Below, piece after piece: positions 16,126-25,262 of a DNA stretch of 64,000 nucleotides. Positions within the stretch are counted from its first letter, which is position 1, and every line of letters starts with the position of its first letter. The notes under the pieces are model-generated. The model had not been told where the DNA came from. It saw only the letters and a list, made by a program, of their open reading frames with translations, and searched no databases. This stretch comes from Aliivibrio finisterrensis_A. Lineage in GTDB: Bacteria > Pseudomonadota > Gammaproteobacteria > Enterobacterales > Vibrionaceae. The stretch lies in NCBI RefSeq assembly GCF_004167675.1, contig NZ_SEZQ01000002.1; one strand, written 5' to 3'. A program made the position numbers and the translations under genes.

Positions 16126-18579
16126 ATGAAAACGAACAACATTAAAGATTTTGATAAAGCAGCATTTCAAGCTTCTGTAAAACAGCATTTAGTTACTACG
16201 TTTGGTGCGGATGAAAAAACAGCATCATCAAAAGTATGGTATTTAGCGATGGGTAAAGCTCTGGCTGAGCTAACTACATTTGACCTTGTAGGCACTGAAA
16301 ATGATGAGAAAATTAAAAACGCACGCAGTGTAAACTATTTATCTCTAGAGTTTTTAATTGGCCGCCTAACAGGCAACAACCTTATTAGTATGGGGCTTTA
16401 CGAAGAAATTACGGCGGCAATGGGTGAGTTAGGGCATAACTTAACGGATTTATTAGAAGAAGAGCGAGATCCTGCATTAGGCAATGGTGGCCTTGGTCGT
16501 CTAGCTGCGTGTTTTATGGATTCGTTAGCAGCACAAGAGTTCCCAGCGATTGGCTACGGTCTACATTATGAATACGGCTTGTTCCGTCAGTCTTTTGAAG
16601 ATGGACGCCAACAAGAAGCACCTGATGCATGGTGTGGTGTAGAAGGCTACCCTTGGGAAGTAGCGCGTCCAGATTTCGCGCAAAATGTTGGCTTCTATGG
16701 TCATGTTGAAACTTATACTGAAAATGGTGAAGAGAAGCGCCGTTGGGTTCCTAGTATGTCAGTAGAAGGTATGCCTTGGGATCTACCTATTGTGGGCTAC
16801 CAAAGTGACACGGTTTACCCGTTACGTTTATGGGAATGCCGTGCAAAAGCACCTTTCAGCCTAGCAAGTTTCAACAATGGCGATTACTTTGAAGCACAGC
16901 ACGCTCTGATTGATGCGGGTAACGTAACGAAAGTCTTATACCCTAATGACAACCATGAGAAAGGCAAAACACTGCGTTTAATGCAGCAGTACTTTCATTG
17001 TGCATGTTCGATTGCGGATATTTTACGTCGCCATGATGCGGCAGGTCATAAGATTGAAGATCTTCCAAAATACGAAACGATCCAATTAAACGACACACAC
17101 CCAACGATTGGTATTCCTGAATTAATGCGCATTCTAGTGGATGAGCGTGGCTTAACATGGGATGCGGCTTGGGCTATTTGCTCTGAGACGTTTGCTTACA
17201 CTAACCATACGTTACTTCCAGAAGCATTAGAAACGTGGAGTGAATCGTTAATTTCTCGTTTACTTCCTAGACATATGGAAATCATTTATCACATTAACTA
17301 TCTATTCTTAGAAGGCGTAAAACTGAAATGGCCGGGTGATGTAGATAAATTACGTAAGCTATCAATCATCCAAGAAGGTACTCACCGTATGGTGCGTATG
17401 GCGAACTTATGTGTTGTTTCTTCTTACGCAGTAAATGGCGTAGCGGCACTTCATTCTGAGTTAGTTAAGCGTGATTTATTCCCTGAGTTTAATGAATATT
17501 TTCCGGGCAAATTAACCAATGTGACTAATGGTGTGACGCCTCGCCGTTGGTTGAAGTTCTGTAACCCAGGTCTTTCTGAGCTTATTTCATCTAAAATTGG
17601 TAATGAGTGGCCAGCAGATTTAGACCAGTTACGTGATATTGCAAAATTTGCCGATGACGCGAAGTTCCAAAAAGACTTTATGGCGGTTAAGAAGCAAAAC
17701 AAACAGCGCCTTGCGGATTGGGTTCAAGAGAACATGGGTATTGAACTAAATACTGATGCGATCTTTGATGTGCAAATTAAACGTCTGCATGAATACAAAC
17801 GTCAGCATTTAGATCTGTTGAATATTCTTTCTTTATATCACCGTATTTTGAATGAACCGGGTTTTGATATGCACCCACGTGTGTTCTTCTTTGCTGCAAA
17901 AGCTGCGCCGGGCTATCACTTAGCAAAAGAAATCATCTTTGCTATCAATAAAGTAGCTGAGAAAGTAAATAACGACTCTCGTGTGTCTGATTTACTAAAA
18001 GTAGTCTTTATTCCTGATTACCGAGTGAGCATGGCTGAAATCATTATTCCAGCAGCTGACGTTTCTGAGCAAATTTCTACCGCAGGTAAAGAAGCATCAG
18101 GTACGGGTAACATGAAAATGGCCCTAAACGGTGCGTTGACTGTCGGTACAATGGATGGTGCAAACGTTGAGATCCGTGAAGAAGTAGGTGATGAAAACAT
18201 CTTTATCTTCGGTCTTGATGTTGATGAAGTTGAAGCGCTAAAAGCATCAGGTTACAACCCATATAAATATTATGAGGCAGATTCATTACTGCAAGCGTCA
18301 TTAGATCTTCTTGCTGGTGATGAGTTTACTCCTGGCAAAGTTGGATTGCTATCAGCAACGCGTGACAACCTACTTTATGGCGGTGACCCGTACCTAGTAC
18401 TGGCTGACTTTGCAGATTATGTTCGTGCTCAAAATGACATTGATGCGGCATATCGTGATCAAAAACAGTGGGCGAAAATGGCTATTTTAAACACTGCTCT
18501 TGTAGGCAAATTCAGTTCTGACCGTAGTATCCGAGATTATGTAAATAACATCTGGAAACTAGAAGCAGTAAACCGTTAA
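16126..18579 (+). CDS. malP: Maltodextrin/glycogen phosphorylase MalP
   Basis: 817-residue GT35 phosphorylase that cuts alpha-1,4-glucans with phosphate to give glucose-1-phosphate. It aligns throughout with E. coli MalP: LSLEFLIGRLTGNNL, EEERDPALGNGGLGRLAACF, the substrate region YPNDNHEKGKTLRLMQQYF, and the PLP-binding lysine segment KEASGTGNMKMALNGALTVGTMDGANVEI near residue 660-690. Alignment with MalP supports the ATG at 16126; an in-frame ATG 24 bases upstream is less likely. It heads the malP-malQ-glgB run of genes and is probably induced by MalT. The glucose-1-phosphate it makes is also the precursor used by GlgC. Confidence 0.95.
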   Translation: MKTNNIKDFDKAAFQASVKQHLVTTFGADEKTASSKVWYLAMGKALAELTTFDLVGTENDEKIKNARSVNYLSLEFLIGRLTGNNLISMGLYEEITAAMGELGHNLTDLLEEERDPALGNGGLGRLAACFMDSLAAQEFPAIGYGLHYEYGLFRQSFEDGRQQEAPDAWCGVEGYPWEVARPDFAQNVGFYGHVETYTENGEEKRRWVPSMSVEGMPWDLPIVGYQSDTVYPLRLWECRAKAPFSLASFNNGDYFEAQHALIDAGNVTKVLYPNDNHEKGKTLRLMQQYFHCACSIADILRRHDAAGHKIEDLPKYETIQLNDTHPTIGIPELMRILVDERGLTWDAAWAICSETFAYTNHTLLPEALETWSESLISRLLPRHMEIIYHINYLFLEGVKLKWPGDVDKLRKLSIIQEGTHRMVRMANLCVVSSYAVNGVAALHSELVKRDLFPEFNEYFPGKLTNVTNGVTPRRWLKFCNPGLSELISSKIGNEWPADLDQLRDIAKFADDAKFQKDFMAVKKQNKQRLADWVQENMGIELNTDAIFDVQIKRLHEYKRQHLDLLNILSLYHRILNEPGFDMHPRVFFFAAKAAPGYHLAKEIIFAINKVAEKVNNDSRVSDLLKVVFIPDYRVSMAEIIIPAADVSEQISTAGKEASGTGNMKMALNGALTVGTMDGANVEIREEVGDENIFIFGLDVDEVEALKASGYNPYKYYEADSLLQASLDLLAGDEFTPGKVGLLSATRDNLLYGGDPYLVLADFADYVRAQNDIDAAYRDQKQWAKMAILNTALVGKFSSDRSIRDYVNNIWKLEAVNR

Positions 18580-18633
18580 TTGATTATGAAATAAATAATG
18601 AGGGCAGTGTTATGCTGCCCTTGGAGATAAGCG

Positions 18634-20814
18634 ATGAAAGATAATAATAATGTACTACATCAGGTCGCAAAGCAGGCTGGGCTAGCAAATAGTTATGTAA
18701 GCGCTTGGGGCGATGAAGCAAAAGTCAGTGACGATACCTTAACGTGTCTACTGGCTTCTTTAGGTTATGATACGAAGAATGATAAAACATTACTTAGCTC
18801 TTCTGAGAAAATGTTGAAGAAAGACGTATTAGCGCCAGTTAAAGTGATTCGCGATAATGAGCCATTACAAATAGAAATGCACCTAGGAAAAAGTGCTCGC
18901 ATTAGTGAATTTAACTGGAAAGTAACCACAGAAGAGGGTGAGACACTTGAAGGTTATTTACAATCTCAAATCATTGAGGATGACCGTGAAAATGGTGGTG
19001 TATTATTATTCTCTTTACCTACGTTAGCATGGGGTTACCATACATTAGAAATCATTCGCAAACGTCGTAAAGCACCTTATGTAATGACATTGATCGTGAC
19101 ACCTCAAGCGTGTTTTAAACAAGAAGCGATCACTCAAGGCAAAAAAATGTGGGGCCCAAGTGTTCAGCTTTACACGTTAAGAACCGCGCATAACTGGGGT
19201 ATCGGTGATTTTGGTGATCTTAAGCAATTAGTCGGTGATATTGCGGTACGTGGTGGTGACTTTGTTGGTTTAAACCCTATTCACTCACTATTCCCTGCTA
19301 ACCCTGAAGGAGCGAGTCCGTATAGCCCATCTTCTCGTCGTTGGTTAAATATTCTTTATATTGATGTTTGTTCAGTGCCTGAATTTGCACTGTGTAATAA
19401 CGCACAAGAATTGGTTGGTAGTGCTGAATTTCAACAACGTTTGAATGAAGCTCGTCAGTCTCATTGGGTAAATTATACTGAAGTATCTGCGCTAAAAATG
19501 AGCGTACTTCCTTTGTTGTTTGCTGAGTTTAAAACGCGTCATTTAGATAAGGGTAGTGCTCGCTCTGATGCGTTCCTTGCATTTGTCGAAGAAGGTGGCG
19601 AAAGTCTGCTTCATCAAGCGGCATTTGATGCGCTGCATAATTCACTTTATACCCAAGATCAAAGCATTTGGGGATGGCCAGTATTCCCTAGTGAGCTTCA
19701 ACACTTTGATAATAAGCAGGTACAGCAATTCATTAAAGACAATCGCGACCAAGTTGATTTGTACATGTACTTACAATGGATTGCTTTTACGCAAATTAAT
19801 GATGTTCAGCAGTTTGCCGAGAAAAAAGGCATGGACGTAGGTCTGTATCGTGATTTGGCTGTTGGGGTTGCTGATTCTGGTTCTGAAACGTGGGCAGATC
19901 ATGGCAATTTATGCCTAGATGTAAGCATTGGTGCTCCGCCAGATATCTTAGGACCACTAGGTCAAAACTGGGGTTTACCACCATTAAATCCCCATGCATT
20001 GCAAGCGACAGCTTATGAAGCGTACATCGAATTACTGCGTGCCAACATGAAAGCTTGTGGTGCATTGCGTATTGACCATGTATTAGGACTATTACGTCTG
20101 TGGTGGATCCCTAAAGGGGAAAATGCAACTAAAGGCGCATACATGTACTACCCAGTAGAAGACATGTTGTCTATTTTAGCCTTGGAAAGCCATCGTTATG
20201 AGTGCTCTGTGATTGGCGAAGATTTAGGTACCGTTCCTGATGAAATCGTTGATTTACTGGCTGATGCTGGCATTCACTCTTATAAAGTGTTCTTCTTTGA
20301 AACAGCTGAAGATGGTGGCTATTACTCTCCAACACATTACCAAGAGCAATCAATGTCTGCGTTGTGTACGCATGATATGCCAACTTTGCGCGGCTTCTGG
20401 CATTGTGATGATTTAAAAATGGGCGAAGAAATAGGCCTATACCCAGATGCTGAGCAGCTAAAAGCCTTATTTGAAACTCGAGCAGAATCTAAGCAAGAGA
20501 TCTTAAACAGTGTTGATTTCCATGGTTTCTTACCTGAAGGCGTTGGTCGTGATGCGTCTTATGTTCCTATGGATAGACATCTGAGTGATGCGCTTCAGTG
20601 TCATTTAGCAGCCGGATCGAGCACGCTTCTCAGTTTACAGCTTGAAGATTGGCTAGAAATGGATAAACCAGTTAACATACCGGGGACTGTTGATGAATAT
20701 CCAAACTGGCGTCGTAAGTTATCTATTACTTTAGATGAGATCTTTAATCGTCAAGAAGTGAATGAGTTAACTAAGCGTTTAACTGACATTCGTGCTCAAG
20801 CTAGCCGAACATAA
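18634..20814 (+). CDS. malQ: 4-alpha-glucanotransferase (amylomaltase) MalQ
   Basis: 726-residue GH77 enzyme that transfers glucan segments between maltodextrins, making longer substrates for MalP and releasing glucose. After a divergent N-terminal beta domain of about 150 residues, the barrel has KMWGPSVQLYTLRTAHNWGIGDFGDL, the nucleophile Asp in LRIDHVLGLLRLWWIP, the acid/base Glu in VIGEDLGTVPDEI and the third Asp in CTHDMPTLRGFW. A clear GGAG ribosome site precedes the ATG. It follows malP by 54 bases and precedes glgB by 14, so the three genes are one operon. Confidence 0.95.
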   Translation: MKDNNNVLHQVAKQAGLANSYVSAWGDEAKVSDDTLTCLLASLGYDTKNDKTLLSSSEKMLKKDVLAPVKVIRDNEPLQIEMHLGKSARISEFNWKVTTEEGETLEGYLQSQIIEDDRENGGVLLFSLPTLAWGYHTLEIIRKRRKAPYVMTLIVTPQACFKQEAITQGKKMWGPSVQLYTLRTAHNWGIGDFGDLKQLVGDIAVRGGDFVGLNPIHSLFPANPEGASPYSPSSRRWLNILYIDVCSVPEFALCNNAQELVGSAEFQQRLNEARQSHWVNYTEVSALKMSVLPLLFAEFKTRHLDKGSARSDAFLAFVEEGGESLLHQAAFDALHNSLYTQDQSIWGWPVFPSELQHFDNKQVQQFIKDNRDQVDLYMYLQWIAFTQINDVQQFAEKKGMDVGLYRDLAVGVADSGSETWADHGNLCLDVSIGAPPDILGPLGQNWGLPPLNPHALQATAYEAYIELLRANMKACGALRIDHVLGLLRLWWIPKGENATKGAYMYYPVEDMLSILALESHRYECSVIGEDLGTVPDEIVDLLADAGIHSYKVFFFETAEDGGYYSPTHYQEQSMSALCTHDMPTLRGFWHCDDLKMGEEIGLYPDAEQLKALFETRAESKQEILNSVDFHGFLPEGVGRDASYVPMDRHLSDALQCHLAAGSSTLLSLQLEDWLEMDKPVNIPGTVDEYPNWRRKLSITLDEIFNRQEVNELTKRLTDIRAQASRT

Positions 20815-20828
20815 TAGGAGTATTTACG

Positions 20829-23018
20829 TTGAACTTACTTGTTGAACGTAAAGAAAAGGACATTTATATGCAGCTTGAAAGAGCTGCATTTTCAGATCCA
20901 TTTTCTTTTTTAGGTCCACAATATCATTCTACTGACATTGCATTGCGTGTTTGGCTTCCGGGAGCCACTTCCGTTAGTGCGCGCCTTTCTTCAAATAAAA
21001 AAAATCACGTATTACACACTGAACCTTCTCAAGAGGGGATGTTTATTCTCAATGAGCCTCTTGATTTAACTGATCAACATTATCAGTTAGTCGTTAATTG
21101 GGACGGCATAGATCAAGTAATTGACGATCCTTATCAATATCATGATATTGCCCCAAGTGATGCTCAAGCGCATACGCCAAAAGAGATGTATAACCACCTA
21201 GGTGCACACATCATGACGGTTGAACGTTGTGGTAAATCAGTACAGGGTGTGCGTTATGTTGTTTTTGCTCCAAATGCATCAGCAGTCAGTGTGATTGGTG
21301 ATTTCAATCAATGGGATGGCCGTCGTCATCCAATGCAGCGTATTGATAATGGGCTTTGGGCTTTGTTTATCCCTGAACATACAACAGGGGTAAAATATAA
21401 GTTTGAGCTTAAAGGGCCTCAAGGAGAAACACTGCCTCATAAAATGGACCCATTTGGCGCTCATAATGAACAATACCCCTCTTTTGCTTCTGTGGTTTAT
21501 GATCAGGGAAGCTATCAATGGCAAGATTCTACTTGGCAAACACGCCCTGTAACGCAAAAACAAAAAGAAGCACTGTCATTTTATGAACTTCATGCGGGAT
21601 CGTGGAAGCGAAATGAGCAAGGAGAGTTTCTGACTTATCGTGAGTTGGCTGAGCAGCTAATTCCATACATGGTTGATATGGGATATACCCATCTTGAATT
21701 GATGCCAGTATCTGAGCACCCATTCTATGGCTCTTGGGGTTATCAGCCGATAGGCTTGTTCTCACCAACTAGCCGATTTGGTACGCCTGACGATTTCAAA
21801 TATTTTGTTGATCAGTGTCACCAAGCAGGTCTTGGAGTGGTATTAGATTGGGTACCAGCACATTTCCCATCAGATTCTCATGGTTTAGCTAACTTTGATG
21901 GTACATCATTGTTTAATGATCCAGATCCTCGTCGTGGTTGGCATAATGATTGGCAAAGCTTTATCTATAATTATGATCAACAACACGTGCGTGAATTTTT
22001 AGTCTCAAACGCCCTGTATTGGTTTGAACATTTCCATATCGATGGCCTGCGTGTTGATGCAGTTGCTTCAATGCTATATCTTGATTATTCTCGTGAAGAC
22101 GGTGAATGGATCCCTAACTGGGATGGTGGAAATCACAATCATGGAGCGATTGCATTATTAAAATGGATGAATGAAGAAGTTTACTCTCATTATCCAAATG
22201 CAATGACCATTGCTGAAGAGTCAACGGCATTTCCTGGGGTTTCAGCTCCAACATTTGATGGTGGTTTAGGGTTTGGATTTAAATGGAATATGGGCTGGAT
22301 GCATGACAGTTTAAGCTATATTCAAGAAGATCCAATTCATCGTCGCTATCATCATGACACCATTACCTTTCCTATGGTTTACGCCTTTAGTGAGAACTAC
22401 GTATTATCGCTTTCTCATGATGAAGTAGTGTATGGAAAGGGCGCTATTTTAGATAAAATGCCGGGTGATGAATGGCAAAAAACCGCCAATATGCGAGCGT
22501 ACATGGGTTATATGTATGGCCAGCCTGGTAAGAAGTTAAACTTTATGGGTGCAGAGATTGCCCAAAGCGCAGAGTGGGATCACGATAGTCAACTACAGTG
22601 GTTCTTAACCGAGTTTGATCGTCACTCTGGTATGCAAGCTTTAGTTCGTGATTTGAATAAAATGTACACGTCACAACCAGCACTGTATCAAAATGACTGT
22701 AGCCCGTATGGTTTTGAATGGCGTTTGCAAGATGAAGCAGAAATGAGCGTATTAGCTCACGAACGTTTAGGCGATAACGGTGAGCGTATTTTAGTGGTGA
22801 GTAATTTTACACCAACACCAAGAGAAAACTTCCGTTTAGGTATGCCTGTTTCTGGTGAGTATGAGTTACTACTTAATAGTGATGCACACTTCTATGGAGG
22901 CAGTAATTACGATGTGGTTAGTAAAGTGAAAACGGAATCTATCGAGTCTCAGGGATTACCTCAATCTATCTTAATCACCTTACCTCCTCTTTCAACGGTA
23001 TTCTATCGTTTAAAGTAA
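20829..23018 (+). CDS. glgB: Glycogen branching enzyme GlgB
   Basis: 729-residue GH13 enzyme that makes alpha-1,6 branches. Order: short N-terminal module with the F-S-D-P-F-S-F-L-G start, CBM48 (VRYVVFAPNASAVSVIGDFNQWDGRRHPM), catalytic barrel with HIDGLRVDAVASMLYLDY (nucleophile Asp), TIAEESTAFP (Glu), LSLSHDEVVYGK (Asp), and a C-terminal beta domain. The start chosen is a TTG with AGGAG 8 bases before it, because homology to E. coli GlgB extends upstream; an ATG at 20868, also with a good ribosome site, is the alternative and would remove 13 residues. It is last in the malP-malQ-glgB operon and is followed by a terminator. Confidence 0.93.
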   Translation: MNLLVERKEKDIYMQLERAAFSDPFSFLGPQYHSTDIALRVWLPGATSVSARLSSNKKNHVLHTEPSQEGMFILNEPLDLTDQHYQLVVNWDGIDQVIDDPYQYHDIAPSDAQAHTPKEMYNHLGAHIMTVERCGKSVQGVRYVVFAPNASAVSVIGDFNQWDGRRHPMQRIDNGLWALFIPEHTTGVKYKFELKGPQGETLPHKMDPFGAHNEQYPSFASVVYDQGSYQWQDSTWQTRPVTQKQKEALSFYELHAGSWKRNEQGEFLTYRELAEQLIPYMVDMGYTHLELMPVSEHPFYGSWGYQPIGLFSPTSRFGTPDDFKYFVDQCHQAGLGVVLDWVPAHFPSDSHGLANFDGTSLFNDPDPRRGWHNDWQSFIYNYDQQHVREFLVSNALYWFEHFHIDGLRVDAVASMLYLDYSREDGEWIPNWDGGNHNHGAIALLKWMNEEVYSHYPNAMTIAEESTAFPGVSAPTFDGGLGFGFKWNMGWMHDSLSYIQEDPIHRRYHHDTITFPMVYAFSENYVLSLSHDEVVYGKGAILDKMPGDEWQKTANMRAYMGYMYGQPGKKLNFMGAEIAQSAEWDHDSQLQWFLTEFDRHSGMQALVRDLNKMYTSQPALYQNDCSPYGFEWRLQDEAEMSVLAHERLGDNGERILVVSNFTPTPRENFRLGMPVSGEYELLLNSDAHFYGGSNYDVVSKVKTESIESQGLPQSILITLPPLSTVFYRLK

Positions 23019-23044
23019 GCTGTCCAAAAATAGTAAGATAATAT

Positions 23045-23082
23045 ATAGCCCTGAATTATGGTTGTGATTCAGGGCTATTTTT
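23045..23082. terminator. Intrinsic terminator after glgB
   Basis: Perfect 12-bp stem ATAGCCCTGAAT / ATTCAGGGCTAT with a 10-base loop and a T-run. It separates the convergent glgB and ydcF-like genes. Confidence 0.88.
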
Positions 23083-23093
23083 ATGTATTTATT

Positions 23094-23741
23094 TTATTCG
23101 GGTAATAAATATTCGTCAAAGCCAAGTTGAGTAAGATTTTCAAACGCTTCCCAAACATCATCGGGAATATCCTGAGCTTCTTGATAACCCAAGGTTGGAT
23201 AGATTTTTAGTCGATGTAACTCACCTAAAATAATACTAGCGACATGGTCAAACATTACGTCGTCAGTCGGATAATTGATAAAACTAATATTAGGGGAGGT
23301 GATACAGAATTCTATATCGTTCCAGTTTTTTAAGAAAGTAGCAAGTAGCCTTCTTTCCATATAAGGCTTCTGAACTAACAGCAGAGATTCAACCTTGATA
23401 TTTTTTTCTTTAAGCAAATCTTGAGTAAAGAAAATATTTTCACCCGTATTAGTCGCTTTTGTTTCCACCAGAATAGCAGAAGAGGGAACCCCCATATCTT
23501 TAGCTACATTTGCAAAAGTTTCAGCCTCGCTTAAGTGGAACAAGCCTTCTGTCGCACGTCCTTGTGCCCCTGAGAAGATAAGCAAAGGGGCATACCCGTC
23601 GAGATAGAGCTGAGCAGCATGTTCAGCAACACGTAAATCGTAGCTACATAACACAAAGATAGCATCGCTTTTTTTTATCTCTTGATTTAAAAGATGATAA
23701 TCCCAAATAAGTTGAAGCTGTTGAAACAAACTGAGTGCCAT
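23094..23741 (-). CDS. YdcF-family (DUF218) protein
   Basis: 215-residue cytoplasmic member of the SanA/YdcF/ElyC DUF218 superfamily, with no signal peptide or membrane helix. Conserved features: DAIFVLCSYDLRVAEHAAQLYLDG at the start of a Rossmann-like fold, LLIFSGAQGR, a central SEAETFANVAKDMGVPSSAILVETKATNTGENI segment and LLLVQKPYMERR. E. coli YdcF is reported to bind S-adenosylmethionine; the cellular role remains unclear. It lies between glgB and glgC on the opposite strand and seems an unrelated insertion in the glycogen region. Family assignment is firm, function is not. Confidence 0.82.
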   Translation of the reverse strand: MALSLFQQLQLIWDYHLLNQEIKKSDAIFVLCSYDLRVAEHAAQLYLDGYAPLLIFSGAQGRATEGLFHLSEAETFANVAKDMGVPSSAILVETKATNTGENIFFTQDLLKEKNIKVESLLLVQKPYMERRLLATFLKNWNDIEFCITSPNISFINYPTDDVMFDHVASIILGELHRLKIYPTLGYQEAQDIPDDVWEAFENLTQLGFDEYLLPE

Positions 23742-24044
23742 ACCACGATCCCTACTAAGTAACTATAGTTCAAATAATTGCACTGTAAGTCATCACTTTC
23801 AATTACTATTTTATAGCATGAATAACTATATATAGGATTGGTAAATGCAATGTTAACTATTTGTGTTGACTGGTCTGGGAATATTGAACTAAACCACACT
23901 ATCGTATGAATTTATATTGCAAATAAATATAAGTTACATGTTTCTCAGATTTGTAAAAAAAATATGTTAAGTTAATCCAAAATAATGTTTAAAGTTGCTA
24001 TTAATTCATAGCGGCTATATTAACGATAATCTCAAGGAGAGAAA
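23742..24044. other. Divergent intergenic region, ydcF-like / glgC
   Basis: 303 bases without a gene; very AT-rich. It should hold the promoters for both divergent genes, and AAGGAGAG at 24034-24041 is the glgC ribosome site. No MalT box, CRP site or hairpin stands out. Confidence 0.5.
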
Positions 24045-25262
24045 ATGGCTGGTGTATTAGGAATGATTTTGGCTGGTGGTGAAGGCTCACGCCTACGCCC
24101 GTTAACTGAGTCTCGCACAAAACCTGCGGTGCCGTTTGGTGGTAGCTACCGATTAATTGATTTTGCATTAAACAATTTTGTAAATGCAGATTTAATGCGA
24201 ATTTATGTTTTAACCCAATTTAAGTCACAGTCTCTATTTCAACATATGAAAAAAGGTTGGAATGTAAATGGAATTACCGATCGCTTTATTGACCCCATTC
24301 CAGCTCAAATGCGTACAGGAAAGCGTTGGTATGAAGGAACAGCCGATGCTATTTATCAAAATATTAGCTTTATTGAAGCATCAGAGCCAGAACATGTATG
24401 TATTTTTGGTTCTGACCATATCTATAAAATGGATATTCGACAAATGCTCGATTTCCATAAGAAAAAGCAAGCAGCACTGACTGTTTCTGCACTTCGTATG
24501 CCTGCGAAAGACGCCACTGGCTTTGGTGTTATTGAGGTAGATGAACATGGGAAAATGATTGGTTTTGAAGAGAAACCAGCCAATCCCAAATGTATTCCAG
24601 GTCAACCGGGCATTGCTCTTGTCTCTATGGGAAATTACATTTTTGAATCTGAAAGTTTATGTAAAGAGCTAAAATATGATGCAGATCTTGCAGATTCGTC
24701 GCACGACTTTGGTAAAGATATCATTCCTAAGATGTTCCCTGAAGGAAATGTCTATGTTTATGATTTCAGCACTAACCAAATTACAGGTGAAAAAGAAGAG
24801 GTATATTGGCGTGATGTAGGTACGATTGAATCGTATTGGGAAGCACACATGGATCTTCTTAAAAAGGACGCTCCATTTTCTCTTTATAACCGTAAATGGC
24901 CGCTACATACCTATTACCCGCCACTTCCACCAGCCACATTTAGTGATTCAGATAATGGACGAGTGCAAATTATTGACAGCTTAGTGTGTGGCGGTAGTTA
25001 TATTCGTGGCTCTCGTATCGAGAAGTCAGTTCTAGGTTTCCGTAGTAATATTGCTTCAGCGTGTGATATTAGCGAAAGTATTCTTTTAGGTGATGTAAAA
25101 ATCGGTAAAGGTTGTGTTTTACGCCGAGTTATCATTGATAAAGGTGTAGATATTGCCCCTGGAACTGAAATTGGTGTTAATCTTCAAGAAGATAAGAAAA
25201 AATATCATGTTTCAGATGAGGGTATCGTAGTTATCCCTAAAGGAGAGAGAATTGGTTACTAA
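24045..25262 (+). CDS. glgC: Glucose-1-phosphate adenylyltransferase GlgC
   Basis: 405-residue ADP-glucose pyrophosphorylase that makes ADP-glucose from glucose-1-phosphate and ATP, the controlled step of glycogen synthesis. The nucleotide-binding signature AGGEGSRLRPLTESRTKPAVPFGG lies at the N-terminus, GTADAIYQN and the catalytic Asp segment FGSDHIYKMD follow, and the C-terminal left-handed beta-helix begins near VQIIDSLVCGG. Strong AAGGAGAG ribosome site. Its end overlaps the glgA start by 11 bases, so synthesis of the two is coupled. Most vibrios carry two glgC genes; whether this strain has another cannot be told from the window. Confidence 0.95.
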   Translation: MAGVLGMILAGGEGSRLRPLTESRTKPAVPFGGSYRLIDFALNNFVNADLMRIYVLTQFKSQSLFQHMKKGWNVNGITDRFIDPIPAQMRTGKRWYEGTADAIYQNISFIEASEPEHVCIFGSDHIYKMDIRQMLDFHKKKQAALTVSALRMPAKDATGFGVIEVDEHGKMIGFEEKPANPKCIPGQPGIALVSMGNYIFESESLCKELKYDADLADSSHDFGKDIIPKMFPEGNVYVYDFSTNQITGEKEEVYWRDVGTIESYWEAHMDLLKKDAPFSLYNRKWPLHTYYPPLPPATFSDSDNGRVQIIDSLVCGGSYIRGSRIEKSVLGFRSNIASACDISESILLGDVKIGKGCVLRRVIIDKGVDIAPGTEIGVNLQEDKKKYHVSDEGIVVIPKGERIGY

